Below are positions 1-9,451 of a DNA stretch of 34,598 nucleotides, piece after piece. The notes beneath the pieces are model-generated. The model did no database searches and had not been told where the DNA came from. It worked only from the letters and a program-made list of their open reading frames with translations. Numbering within the stretch: position 1 is the first letter of the stretch; the number at the start of each line of letters is the position of its first letter. Where the stretch lies: positions 1 to 34,598 of the forward strand of contig JASHSV010000070.1 in NCBI GenBank assembly GCA_030038535.1, given 5' to 3'. Position numbers and translations under genes: made by a program. The DNA comes from Candidatus Acidiferrales bacterium. GTDB taxonomy: Bacteria; Acidobacteriota; Terriglobia; Acidiferrales; UBA7541.

Positions 1-108
1 GAAGCGCTGCTGATGGTGGAGGGCGGGCCGTCGGCGGAGCTGGAGCGGCTCATGATTTATCTGGGGCCGGATTGGAAGCGGCGGTATCAATTGGCAGCGG
101 TGGGATGA
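1..108 (+). CDS. C-terminal fragment of an unidentified CDS truncated by the window edge (ends ...LMIYLGPDWKRRYQLAAVG*)
   Basis: Open frame from base 1 to TGA at 106-108, immediately upstream of rsmD; too short to identify. Confidence 0.45.
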   Translation, partial: EALLMVEGGPSAELERLMIYLGPDWKRRYQLAAVG

Positions 109-160
109 TTGCGGCATGCGCTAGCGGGGTAGTGCCTGCCGAGCCTCTACGGTCGGGACT

Positions 161-724
161 ATGCGCGTAATTGCAGGGAAATACGGGAGCCGGAGGATCG
201 CCAGCGGGCGGGGGATGGAGCTGCGTCCAACGAGCGACCGCCTGCGTGAAACCTTGTTTGATATTTTGCAGGACCGGGTGGAGGGAAGTTTTTTTGTGGA
301 CGGCTATGCGGGAACCGGCGCTGTGGGGATAGAGGCGGCGAGCCGCGCTGCGAAGCAGGTGGTGTTTCTGGAAAGGCACCGGCCGACGGCGGCACTGATG
401 CGGAAAAATCTGGAGAGCCTGGGAATTCGAGAAGGAGTGGAAGTGGTGGTGGGCGACGTGGTGCGCGGGCTCGAAAGACTGGCCCAGAGGGGCGCGGCAG
501 CGGATCTCCTGTTTTTTGATCCTCCGTACGCGGAGACCGAGGAGTACACGAGGGTGCTCGAAGCGCTGGATGATTCAGTGCTGGTGGGGCGAGAGACGCT
601 GGTGATTTTCGAACGCGCGCGGAAGCTGGCACTGCAAAGACAGTGCGGGCGGTTGACGCGCATGCGAACTGTGGCGCAGGGCGATGCGGCGCTGGACTTC
701 TACGCACCCGAGCAGGCGGACTAG
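161..724 (+). CDS. rsmD: 16S rRNA (guanine(966)-N(2))-methyltransferase RsmD
   Basis: N-terminal MRVIAGKYGSRRI, RPTSDRLRETLFDIL, SAM motif FVDGYAGTGAVGIEAASR and catalytic DPPY. Confidence 0.93.
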   Translation: MRVIAGKYGSRRIASGRGMELRPTSDRLRETLFDILQDRVEGSFFVDGYAGTGAVGIEAASRAAKQVVFLERHRPTAALMRKNLESLGIREGVEVVVGDVVRGLERLAQRGAAADLLFFDPPYAETEEYTRVLEALDDSVLVGRETLVIFERARKLALQRQCGRLTRMRTVAQGDAALDFYAPEQAD

Positions 725-803
725 AAATAAGACGAGGGGGCGAGCGGACAGGGGGAACTGCCCCGAGGAATGATACCAAAGAGCCCGGACCCGGCCGGAT
801 GAT

Positions 804-2360
804 TTAGCCGGGGAGCACCATCGGTTTCTTCACAGTCCCAGTGACCTTGAAGGGGATGGGAAGCTCGCCGACGGTGTGCTTGGCCACTTTGCCGAACAGG
901 CCTCCCACCGCTTTCACCGGATTCGCGGATTGATCGCCACCACCGGAGCTTTCGCCACCGGCGAGCGTCCAGGTTCCGGAGAGATCGAGAGTCTGGTCGA
1001 AACCGATGCTGCCGTGGATGTCGCCTTTGCCGCGGTTGGTGAGAGCTTCCGTCTTCGTCGTGTAAATCCGCCCGCCATGGATATTGATGTCGCCTTCCAC
1101 CGAGGTATATGTCGCTTCGAGCAGATTGCCGGCTGAAGAAAGTCCGGGCGCCAGCTTGGTAAAGGTGGCCATGGACTTAGCAGCTTCGATGCCGGAGACC
1201 TTGCCATCCTTGAGAGTGAAATTGCCCTGGCCAGTGAGCGCACCGAGCAGGTCGCCGCCGAGCGCGCCGGCAACCTGGAGCTTGGCCTCGGCATGACCGG
1301 TGAGTTTGCCCTTGGTGCCGGGATCGGCATCGGCGAGCTTTTCCAGATCAAGCTGCGAGAGCTGGATGGCGGCAGTGAAGTGGCGCGCGCCGGAAGCCGA
1401 GGGCGCGGTTTCCAGCCTAGGGCTGACACTGAAGGTGCCGCCGTAGAGCGACACACTAATGGGGGCTTCGATGTGGTCGGCGTAGGCTTTCAGGTCCATG
1501 CTGAGATTAGTGAGCTCGTAGGGAGCGTAGTGAATCTTGTCGGAAGTGAACTTGCCCGTTCCCAGCACCTGGCTCGGCGTCCCCGCAGGAGCGGAGAGCA
1601 TTTTCGGAAAATCGAGGACGGAAAAACTTCCCTTCACCGTCGCGACGTTTGGGAGTTCGATTTCGCAGTCGCCGGAGATGTCGCCGCTGTCAATCTTCAC
1701 CTTCCCGGAGCGGAAGCTGACAGAGGGCATTCCAGTGACCTCCGCCTTAAGACCGGAAAGGGGAATTTCGCCCTTCAATCGAGCCAAGCCCTTGGGCGAA
1801 AGATCGAGGTTGTTCAATTCGGCGTTGAAACCGGAAACCTTGACGGAAGGGGGCTGGGGGTTGTGGCCGCGAACGTCCACCATGGCCACCTCAGCTTCGC
1901 GAACGGAGACGGAATCGACGGCAACCTGCGTCGAGCTGGAGGATGACCCGGGACTTTTTTTCGCGCTCTCAGACGAGGGAAACTCATAGTTGGTGTGGCC
2001 GTGCTCGTCGGTGGCCAGAGTAATGTGCGGGTTGACGATCTCAATGGAAGTAACCTCGATGGATCCATGCAACAGGTAGGGGAGCACCGAGACGGAGCCT
2101 TTGACGCTATCGACGGTGAGAAGATTGACAGGGGCGAAGCCGGCGGAAGGCCCGACCGTGACTTTTTCCACCGAAAAACCCGGAGTCGGGATCAGGCGCG
2201 CGCCGATATGCCCAATCTCCACTTTGTGTCCGGTGGCGCTCTCGACCTGGGCGACGATCTGCGGGCGGTAGTGGTCCACATCGATAAAGAATGGGGCGAT
2301 GAGACCGACGACGATGATCACGCCCACGACGATCAGAATGATCTTGACTGCGCGGGGCAT
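804..2360 (-). CDS. AsmA family protein
   Basis: N-terminal TM helix followed by FIDVDHYRPQIVAQVESATGHKVEIGHIGARLIPTPGFSVEKVTVG, and a C-terminal AsmA-like region (LTGQGNFTLKDGKVSGIEAAKSMATFTKL). Confidence 0.88.
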   Translation of the reverse strand: MPRAVKIILIVVGVIIVVGLIAPFFIDVDHYRPQIVAQVESATGHKVEIGHIGARLIPTPGFSVEKVTVGPSAGFAPVNLLTVDSVKGSVSVLPYLLHGSIEVTSIEIVNPHITLATDEHGHTNYEFPSSESAKKSPGSSSSSTQVAVDSVSVREAEVAMVDVRGHNPQPPSVKVSGFNAELNNLDLSPKGLARLKGEIPLSGLKAEVTGMPSVSFRSGKVKIDSGDISGDCEIELPNVATVKGSFSVLDFPKMLSAPAGTPSQVLGTGKFTSDKIHYAPYELTNLSMDLKAYADHIEAPISVSLYGGTFSVSPRLETAPSASGARHFTAAIQLSQLDLEKLADADPGTKGKLTGHAEAKLQVAGALGGDLLGALTGQGNFTLKDGKVSGIEAAKSMATFTKLAPGLSSAGNLLEATYTSVEGDINIHGGRIYTTKTEALTNRGKGDIHGSIGFDQTLDLSGTWTLAGGESSGGGDQSANPVKAVGGLFGKVAKHTVGELPIPFKVTGTVKKPMVLPG

Positions 2361-2483
2361 AGTTACCTCCCGTAAAACGCCGCAATCGTCGCAGTTTTTT
2401 CCCCGAGTAGCAAGTTTCCGGCAGGCACTCCCGATCCAGGAGGCGCAGACGGAGTCTCGGGAGTCCGGTTATAATGACAGCCC

Positions 2484-4121
2484 ATGAGCGCCTCTGCTGA
2501 AAGCGGGCAAGCGCCGTCGGTGGAAAGGCACCAGGGAGGCGCCCGGGAGCCCGAGCCCCTGCTCGGCTCCGCCTGGCAATGGCCGCGCGAGGGATTGTGG
2601 AGCAGCGTGCTGGTGCTGATGCGCGGGCCGGCGCCGCCACCCGGGTGGCCGGTGGGCCCGTACTTCCCGGATGCATGGATCCGCAGCCGAACGAACTGGC
2701 AATTGCTGCTTTTCTCCGCGCTGCTGCACATCCTGGTGGTGATATTTCCCTTGCGGTGGAGGTTTCTATTGCATCCGGCGAGCGAGGCGCCGCAACAACA
2801 GGCGGAGGTGGCCTGGATGGGCTCTTCCAAGGTCCTGCTTCCCTATATCCCGGCACTGCGCAAAGATACCCGGAAAGCAGCGCCGGCTGCCGCGAAGATG
2901 CACACGAAACAGACCATCATCTCCAAGCCGGAAGTGGCGACGCATCCGCGGCAAACGCTGATCGAACCGACAGTTGCAGCCGATCCGCCCAAAATCCTGC
3001 CGCCGCTACCGGAAATCGTGGAATGGCCAAACCTGCCGAAGCCCGCTCCGCCGCGGCGGCACCTGCGCGTGAATGAGCGGGCGCGGATGCGGCAGAAGAT
3101 TGCACGTACGCAGCCGAAGATTGAGGCGCCGGAACTGCACGCGGCTTTGCCGGAGATGACGATCACATCGGAGCATCCGGACCTGCCGAAGCCAGCGCTG
3201 GAAGTGAAAACGAACGCACGGGCCACCTTCAATGCGGACAAGAAGCAGGAGGAGACCGCACCGGATATCCGAGAAGTTGCAGCCGCGGATCTGGCGGGGC
3301 AGAAGCTGATTGCCTTGTCGGAAGCTCCCGCGCCGCCGGCCCCCGTTGTGGATGTGCCGGTAGGCAATCTGTCCGCGCAGTTCGCCATCGCGCCGCAAAC
3401 AAATGCGGCGACCAAGCCAACGAACGCGCCGAGTGCGGGCGGGGTCGCGCCCACAAGCAACCGGACGAGCAGCGCACGCGGCGGGGAGATTCCGGGAATC
3501 TCCATCAGCGGGGGAAGACGTGGTCCGATTGCCAATATTGCCGGGCCGCTGGGAATGGGAGGGAACGGCCTGGGGCTTTCCGCGCAGCCCGGCAGGTCGG
3601 ACGCGCCTCGACAACCGGGGATTGCCGCGACTCCGGACGAAGCCACGCGGACGAAGGCCCCTACCATCCGGGAGCGCATCAAATCGATCGGGATTCCAGA
3701 GGATTTGCTGGATCCGGGACGGATTTACACCTTGCACGTGAACATGCCGAACCTGGCGAGCGCGACGGGAACTTGGACGCTGAAATTTGTGGAACTGGAC
3801 GAGAACGGAAAGGAAATTCCCAAGACGTTGGATCTGCCGGGGATTGCGGGGCCCGAACCGCTCCGAAAGGTGGACCCGAAATATCCGCCCGCGCTCATCA
3901 GCGCACACGTGCAAGGGGACGTGGTGCTTTATGCGATTATCCGCCGGGACGGCTCGGTGGACAGCATTGAAGTGGTGAAAAGCCTCGATCCACAGCTCGA
4001 CCAGAACGCCATAGATGCGCTGGCGAGGTGGAAATTCCAGGCGGCACAAAGGGAAGGACGCTCGGTGGAGCTGGCAGCGATCGTCAGAATTCCCTTCCGA
4101 GCCGCTTCGCCTGAATTCTGA
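2484..4121 (+). CDS. TonB family protein (energy transducer) with Pro/Ala-rich linker
   Basis: N-terminal TM segment (LLLFSALLHILVVIF), long proline-rich linker, C-terminal TonB_C (KVDPKYPPALISAHVQGDVVLYAIIRRDGSVDSIEVVKSLDPQLDQNAIDALARWKF). Confidence 0.88.
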   Translation: MSASAESGQAPSVERHQGGAREPEPLLGSAWQWPREGLWSSVLVLMRGPAPPPGWPVGPYFPDAWIRSRTNWQLLLFSALLHILVVIFPLRWRFLLHPASEAPQQQAEVAWMGSSKVLLPYIPALRKDTRKAAPAAAKMHTKQTIISKPEVATHPRQTLIEPTVAADPPKILPPLPEIVEWPNLPKPAPPRRHLRVNERARMRQKIARTQPKIEAPELHAALPEMTITSEHPDLPKPALEVKTNARATFNADKKQEETAPDIREVAAADLAGQKLIALSEAPAPPAPVVDVPVGNLSAQFAIAPQTNAATKPTNAPSAGGVAPTSNRTSSARGGEIPGISISGGRRGPIANIAGPLGMGGNGLGLSAQPGRSDAPRQPGIAATPDEATRTKAPTIRERIKSIGIPEDLLDPGRIYTLHVNMPNLASATGTWTLKFVELDENGKEIPKTLDLPGIAGPEPLRKVDPKYPPALISAHVQGDVVLYAIIRRDGSVDSIEVVKSLDPQLDQNAIDALARWKFQAAQREGRSVELAAIVRIPFRAASPEF

Positions 4122-4159
4122 AGCCACGCGGAAACAATCGAAGAGAACGGGAACCCCAG

Positions 4160-4178
4160 GTCCCCGGAGATCCGGGAC
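4160..4178. terminator. Possible bidirectional hairpin between convergent genes (gtccccgg-agat-ccgggac)
   Basis: Inverted repeat with one bulge in the 78-bp gap between the convergent tonB-like and panE-like genes; no clear U tract. Confidence 0.3.
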
Positions 4179-4199
4179 GATCGCGGGACTGCGCCCACA

Positions 4200-5216
4200 C
4201 TACGCTGGTTTGGACGAGGCCTCGCGAAGTTTTACGAGGGCCCAAAGAGTTTGATTGACGGGCGTCGGAATGCCGAGTTCAGCGCCGCGGCGGGTAATGA
4301 AACCATTGAGCGAATCGATCTCGGTCGGGCGGCCGCGCTCGATGTCCTGAGCGGTGGAGGAAGTGGCAGGACCGAGAGAAGCGGCGAGCTTCAGACCCAA
4401 GGCCATGAGGTCGGAGACTGGAAGGGAAATTCCCGAGGCCTGAGCGACGGCGCCGACTTCGCCCGCAGCAGCGGCCATCACCTGGCGCACAGATTCAAGG
4501 CTCCCGGCGAGCGCGTAGGTGGCCCGGCCGAGAGCGGAGACAGCATTGCCGGCGCAATTCCAGATCAGTTTGGTCCACAGTTCGGCGTCAATATTGTCGC
4601 TGATCCGGCAGGGCACGTTTGCGCGGGTGAAAAGCTGAGCGATGCGTTCGATCACGGGCACGAGAGAGGCGTCTCGGCCCGGGCCGATTACCAGGTCGCC
4701 GCGGCCGCTGTGTTTCAGATGGCCGGGAGCGATCATGGCTGCGGCCACGTAAACGACGGAGGGAAGCACGACGGGAAGCGGCGAGCGCCCGGCGTCGCGC
4801 AGGGCCTGGCGGATGACGGATGCGTTTTCCACTCCGTTTTGAAGGCTAACGATGATGGCTTCGGGCCGAAGATGCGGGGCTAAAGAAGCGGCGACCGAAG
4901 CAGTGTCGATGGTCTTGACGCAAATGAGGACGACATCGGCCGCGGAGACAGAGGAGACGTCTGTCGAGGCTTCGACGCGCAGTTTTTCCTGAAATTCCAC
5001 ACCGTCGAAGTAGAGGCCTTCGCGAGAGAGCGCCAGAACGCTGGACTGGGGGCCGGGACGGCCGACAAAAGTTACCGGACAGCCCGCGCGCACGAGTTTG
5101 CCGCCGAAATAGCAGCCGACGGCGCCGGCGCCGACGACTGCAATGCGGGGCCAGGGCGTGGAAGAAGTGTTTGGATTCACGCGCGTTGTTCCTCCTGTTT
5201 CCGCCGAGAAGCACAT
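4200..5216 (-). CDS. 2-dehydropantoate 2-reductase family protein
   Basis: Rossmann motif IAVVGAGAVGCYFGGKLVRAG, NGVEN and KLIWNCAGNAVSAL typical of ketopantoate reductases. Confidence 0.88.
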   Translation of the reverse strand: MCFSAETGGTTRVNPNTSSTPWPRIAVVGAGAVGCYFGGKLVRAGCPVTFVGRPGPQSSVLALSREGLYFDGVEFQEKLRVEASTDVSSVSAADVVLICVKTIDTASVAASLAPHLRPEAIIVSLQNGVENASVIRQALRDAGRSPLPVVLPSVVYVAAAMIAPGHLKHSGRGDLVIGPGRDASLVPVIERIAQLFTRANVPCRISDNIDAELWTKLIWNCAGNAVSALGRATYALAGSLESVRQVMAAAAGEVGAVAQASGISLPVSDLMALGLKLAASLGPATSSTAQDIERGRPTEIDSLNGFITRRGAELGIPTPVNQTLWALVKLREASSKPA

Positions 5217-5270
5217 CGCTCACTGAGCCGGAACAACTGCCTGCTGCTACTCGATGGATGCATGGCGGGG

Positions 5271-6437
5271 TCAGATGGTGATGACGCGGAGGAGGCGCTC
5301 GATGTCCTCGGCGGTGTTGTACAGGTACGGGGCGACGCGGAGCGCGTGGTTGCGCAGGCTGACGTAGATCTTCTGTTCGTGAAGACGGCCGTAAAGCTGA
5401 GCGGTGGCCTCGGGGCTGCGCGCGGCGATGCAAAGATAGGGACCGCGCTGAGTGGGATCGCGCGGACTGGCCAGCACGCAGCGGTCAGCGGGGAGGCGAT
5501 CGACGAGTGCGCCTAGCAGCGTGCGGTTGTGCTCGAGCACAGTGGCAGGTCCGGCGCGAAGCACGAACTCAAGCGAGGCGGCGAATGCGGCGAGGTGGAA
5601 AAAGCTGGCCGTCTCGGCCGCGTCCCATCGCGCGGCGACGGATGGCGGGCGCCAGGAAAAATTGCCGGAGGCGTCCGGATCGAAATCGAGCTCGTGGAAG
5701 TGCTTCTCGGAAGATGCGGACATCCAGTAAAACGGCGCGGGGGCCATGGCTTCGGTGTGCTCACGGCGAGCCCAGACGAAGCCGGTGCCGTACGGACCGA
5801 GAAGCCATTTGTAGGCGGCGCAGACGGCGAAATCGGCACCGAGCGAGCGAATATCCAGGGGAGCGGCGCCGCAGATCTGCGTGAGATCGAGCAGCAGCTG
5901 GCAACGCGAGCCGGCGAGACCGGAGGCGAGCGCACGGGCGTCGAGCAGCGAACCATCGTCGAAACGAACGAGGCTGGCGCTTACCAGGCGCGTGCGCGGG
6001 GTGAGCGCGTCCAAATAATCCTGAGCGCGCGTAAACCGGTTGCGAGGCGTGATGAAACGGAGGACTGCCCCGCGTGAGGCGACCAGCGGCTGCCAGGTAC
6101 AGGGTTGCGCCGGGAACTCGCCGCGCGAAATGAGAATCTCGTCGCCCGGTTTCCAGTCGATGGCCGAGGCGATGCCGGAAAGGCCGGTGGAGGCGCCGGT
6201 GGTAATGCCAATTTCTTCGGGTGCGGCGCCGATCAGCCGCGCCAAAAGGCCGCGGACACGCGAGGGAAATTCGGAATAGAGCGATTCCTCGATGCGGTAG
6301 GGGCGGCGCTTGAGTTCGAGGGCGGCCTCCAGAGCCTTGAAGGCAGCGCGCGGCAGGGGTCCCTGCGCGGCAGTGGCCAGATAGGTGGCGTCTTCGAAGT
6401 CGAAGAATTCGGAGCGATAGTCGGTCACGGGAGTCAT
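5271..6437 (-). CDS. Aminotransferase class V-fold PLP-dependent enzyme
   Basis: TGASTGLSGIASAIDWKPGDEILISRGEFP and PLP-lysine region AVCAAYKWLLGPYGTGFVW. Confidence 0.88.
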   Translation of the reverse strand: MTPVTDYRSEFFDFEDATYLATAAQGPLPRAAFKALEAALELKRRPYRIEESLYSEFPSRVRGLLARLIGAAPEEIGITTGASTGLSGIASAIDWKPGDEILISRGEFPAQPCTWQPLVASRGAVLRFITPRNRFTRAQDYLDALTPRTRLVSASLVRFDDGSLLDARALASGLAGSRCQLLLDLTQICGAAPLDIRSLGADFAVCAAYKWLLGPYGTGFVWARREHTEAMAPAPFYWMSASSEKHFHELDFDPDASGNFSWRPPSVAARWDAAETASFFHLAAFAASLEFVLRAGPATVLEHNRTLLGALVDRLPADRCVLASPRDPTQRGPYLCIAARSPEATAQLYGRLHEQKIYVSLRNHALRVAPYLYNTAEDIERLLRVITI

Positions 6438-6446
6438 GAGCGTCCC

Positions 6447-7133
6447 TCAGAAGTATTCACGCAAGGACCGAAAAGCGGGCAGAACGAGCAATTTGCCCGG
6501 ACCGCTGGAAAGTTCGTCCTGCTCGAAGTGCCACGTCTTGGCATGAGGAATAAAGACGGCATTGAGGCCGGCGGCAAGGGCGGGATTGATGTCGCTCCGG
6601 GGGCTGTTGCCGATCATCCAGCCGTGCGATTTGACGATGCGGTGAGTCTTCACCAGGCCACGGAAGGTGCGCGAGTCCTTGTCGGCGACGATTTCGATGG
6701 CTTGAAAATGGGCCTGAAGGCCGGAGCGTTCGAGTTTGCCGGCCTGCTCGGCGGGCTCGCCCTTGGTGCACAGGATCAGGCGATGGCGCTCGGCCAGATA
6801 GGCGAGCGTGTCGGCGACACCGTCGAGCAGAGTGGGAGGGCTCGCGGTGAGCTCGGCGACGAGATCGCCAATCTGCTTCACGACCTCCCGGCGAGCCAGG
6901 TTGCCAGCGAGCTTCATGTAGGTTTCTTCGAGCGCGGTGTGGAAGCTGCGCACCCCGAAGCCGAACTGGCGGATGTTGCGGCGCTCGGTCTCATTGAGGA
7001 TGCGGCGCGCGTAGGGGTGGGGGAAGCCGAGGCGTTCGATGATGACGAGGAAGCCTTCGATGACCCGCTCGAAGTGAACCTGGTTCTCCCAGAGCGTGTC
7101 GTCAGCGTCGATGAGCAGTGTCTCGCGCGACAT
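6447..7133 (-). CDS. HAD family hydrolase
   Basis: HAD motif I LLIDADDTLWENQ, motif II LILCTKG, C-terminal MIGNSPRSDINPALAAGLNAVFIP. Confidence 0.87.
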   Translation of the reverse strand: MSRETLLIDADDTLWENQVHFERVIEGFLVIIERLGFPHPYARRILNETERRNIRQFGFGVRSFHTALEETYMKLAGNLARREVVKQIGDLVAELTASPPTLLDGVADTLAYLAERHRLILCTKGEPAEQAGKLERSGLQAHFQAIEIVADKDSRTFRGLVKTHRIVKSHGWMIGNSPRSDINPALAAGLNAVFIPHAKTWHFEQDELSSGPGKLLVLPAFRSLREYF

Positions 7134-7282
7134 GGGCGGCGGAAACGCACATTATCGCAGATGGCGGCGAAAAATGTCGCCGAGCGGGGAGAGCAGGAGC
7201 GACAAAATGGCCGCGTACATGGTTGCGGAGAGCGTGGGCGAAAGCGAGCGCGTTACGCGCCGGATTGAGCCGATGGTGGAAT

Positions 7283-7311
7283 GACAGCGCTTCGCTTCGG
7301 CGCACGCTGTC
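7283..7311. other. Inverted repeat gacagcg...cgctgtc (7-bp stem)
   Basis: Perfect 7-bp arms around 15 nt, in the gap between two minus-strand genes; possible transcript-end hairpin of the 7347-7574 gene. Confidence 0.35.
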
Positions 7312-7346
7312 GGGTGTCAGATCTTCGCGGGGATTTGCTACAAGTG

Positions 7347-7574
7347 CTAAGCCTGCTTGGGGCGATGGGCGGCGAGGGCTTGGAGGATGGCACGGCCCGT
7401 TTTCTGCACTTGCCCGAACTGCGTGAGGTAACTCTGGAATTCGCGATTGATCTCGACGGCAGCCTGGGGATCGAGCTCGGTGCGAAGAATCATGTCGCGC
7501 AGGCGCACGGGATGCGGGAGAACCGCCTCTTCATTGAGTTCTTCGAGCGCGTTGCCAATGTCGTATTTTCCCAT
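7347..7574 (-). CDS. Small hypothetical protein (~75 aa) downstream of a PilZ gene
   Basis: Start at MGKYDIGNALEELNEEAVLPHP chosen over the longer ORF because an SD-like cggagg precedes it; same strand as and 45 bp after the PilZ gene. Confidence 0.65.
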   Translation of the reverse strand: MGKYDIGNALEELNEEAVLPHPVRLRDMILRTELDPQAAVEINREFQSYLTQFGQVQKTGRAILQALAAHRPKQA

Positions 7575-7618
7575 GGAGCCTCCGGAGAAACGGGCACGCG
7601 GCGGGGCGCAGAACGCGA

Positions 7619-7942
7619 TCAAGCCAGCGCGGAAACAAACTCGTAACGATCAATACGGGCTGCCACGCCGCGCCGGCTTTCGAAATCCTCTACGCGGACC
7701 ACGGTACCATAACATTGGATGTGCACATCGCCCGCCATGGTGACTTCTTTCGGCAGGGTGAGCACGAATTCGACGGGCATGCCGGCCTGGAAGGCGTTGT
7801 CGATGACGAAATAAAGGCCACGAAAGCTGACGTCCCGAGTGCGGGCCTCCTGCTCGACCTTCAGAGTTCCGTTCTGGAAGCGGATCATGAGCGGAAGGTT
7901 CATGTTGAAACGACGGGACATGCGGCGTTCCATGTCGTTCAT
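7619..7942 (-). CDS. PilZ domain-containing protein (single domain)
   Basis: RRMSRR plus DVSFRG, matching the RxxxR ... DxSxxG c-di-GMP binding signature. Confidence 0.85.
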   Translation of the reverse strand: MNDMERRMSRRFNMNLPLMIRFQNGTLKVEQEARTRDVSFRGLYFVIDNAFQAGMPVEFVLTLPKEVTMAGDVHIQCYGTVVRVEDFESRRGVAARIDRYEFVSALA

Positions 7943-8058
7943 ACGGATGGCCTCATACTTCCAGCGAGCACTCTTGTGTCACCCTATCACCGAATCTGCC
8001 CGTGGTGCAATGGGACGAGGCGGTGTCTGCATCACCGTAGTGGAAGTGTTGCACCGGC

Positions 8059-8087
8059 TTGACTTGCAGTCGCGCGGCAGATACTTT
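8059..8087 (+). promoter_or_regulatory. Putative sigma70-type promoter TTGACT-N17-TACTTT for the tandem PilZ gene
   Basis: -35 TTGACT 8059-8064, 17-bp spacer, -10 TACTTT 8082-8087; ATG at 8095. Confidence 0.5.
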
Positions 8088-8094
8088 GCCGTCT

Positions 8095-8733
8095 ATGCCG
8101 GGAGCCGAGGGCCGCGAGCGGCCGCGGGTGCGGACGGAACTGGCGATCCGAGTGCGCCAGATCGGACCACCGCGGGAATCCATGGAAGTCACCACGACGC
8201 TGGACGTGTCGCGGAACGGGGTGCTGTTCCGAACGCGGCAGCTGTACGAGATGCACAGCACTGTGTGGGTAATCGTGCCTTACGACCCGAAATCGATGGG
8301 CGGCGACGTGGAATTTCCGGCCACAGTGGTACGGATCGACAACGCCCCCGACGGGACGGCCGAAGTCGCCGTGCGGTTCCACAGCGCGCGGTCGGATCCG
8401 ACGCCCATCAACGTGCGCGAACGCAGCGTGATGCAGCTGCCGTCAGAGCGGCGCGCGAAGGATCGCTCGAAACTGAATCTGCCGATCCGGGTGCGCGGCG
8501 AAAACGGGAGCGAGGTAACGCAGACGGTGGACATCTCGCGGACCGGCGCGCTGTTCCGCACGACGCGCTCCTACACCGTGGGCCAGCACGTTTGGGTGGC
8601 CGTGCCCTTCAAAGAAACGGAAACGCCAGAAGAAATAGAGAGCCGCGTTGTGCGCATTATTGAACGTGGTTCGATGCTGTGCGTCGCGGTGCAGTACAGC
8701 AGGACAACCGGCGTGCGGGTCCCATTGACCTGA
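8095..8733 (+). CDS. Tandem PilZ domain protein
   Basis: Two PilZ modules: RPRVR...DVSRNG and RRAKDR...DISRTG. Start MPGAEGRERPRVR preferred over the TTG at 8059, which overlaps the predicted -35 box. Confidence 0.85.
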   Translation: MPGAEGRERPRVRTELAIRVRQIGPPRESMEVTTTLDVSRNGVLFRTRQLYEMHSTVWVIVPYDPKSMGGDVEFPATVVRIDNAPDGTAEVAVRFHSARSDPTPINVRERSVMQLPSERRAKDRSKLNLPIRVRGENGSEVTQTVDISRTGALFRTTRSYTVGQHVWVAVPFKETETPEEIESRVVRIIERGSMLCVAVQYSRTTGVRVPLT

Positions 8734-8765
8734 TCCCACCGGCTCTTCCGGCCATCCCGCAGTCC

Positions 8766-9407
8766 ATGGACGAAGCCAAAAAAGTTCTCCATCGCAGCTT
8801 CTTCTTGCCCGGTCCGGCCGGAAAGCTCGAAGCGCAGCTCTGGACAAGCCCGACGGCGCAGCCGGCGATGACGGCGCTGGTGTGCCATCCCCATCCGCTC
8901 TATGGCGGAACGATGCATAACAAAGTGGTGTTCCAGGCGGCGAAGAGCCTTCACGTCATGGGGCTGCCGGTGCTGCGATTCAATTTTCGCGGCGCGGGGC
9001 TGAGTGAGGGAACCCACGATCAGGGTCGTGGAGAGCGGGAGGATGTGCGCTGCGCGATCGATTTCTTGTCGGGAGAGTTTCCCGGCGTGCCGGTGGTTCT
9101 GGCGGGATTCAGCTTTGGAGCTTCGGTGGGACTTCGAGTGGGAGTGGGTGATGCGCGAGTGACGCGCCTGCTGGGAATCGGAATTCCGGTGAATGACGCC
9201 GGTTTTTCGTTTCTGCGCGGTTCCACAAAGCCGAAATTGTTCGTCGTGGGAACGCAGGATGAGTTCGCGGCGCGGGAACGAGTTGAGGAACTGGTGAGAA
9301 CGCTCGAGGAACCGAAGCGGCTGGTGTTCGTGGAGCAGGCGGATCATTTTCTGACGGGAAAACTGGATCAGTTGGACCGGGCGATTCGCGAATGGATGGG
9401 GAGTTAG
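8766..9407 (+). CDS. Alpha/beta hydrolase
   Basis: LVCHPHPLYGGTMHNKV, FNFRGAGLSEG, nucleophile elbow GFSFGA, terminal EQADHFL. Confidence 0.88.
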   Translation: MDEAKKVLHRSFFLPGPAGKLEAQLWTSPTAQPAMTALVCHPHPLYGGTMHNKVVFQAAKSLHVMGLPVLRFNFRGAGLSEGTHDQGRGEREDVRCAIDFLSGEFPGVPVVLAGFSFGASVGLRVGVGDARVTRLLGIGIPVNDAGFSFLRGSTKPKLFVVGTQDEFAARERVEELVRTLEEPKRLVFVEQADHFLTGKLDQLDRAIREWMGS

Positions 9408-9451
9408 GTCGAGCCCCCCGCCGGGCGCTGCGAGAAACGCTGCTCCAAGGA

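Noticed and set aside
6105-7268. 387-aa plus-strand ORF opposite the aminotransferase and HAD genes
   Set aside because: Spans two real opposite-strand genes with recognisable motifs; high-GC shadow ORF.
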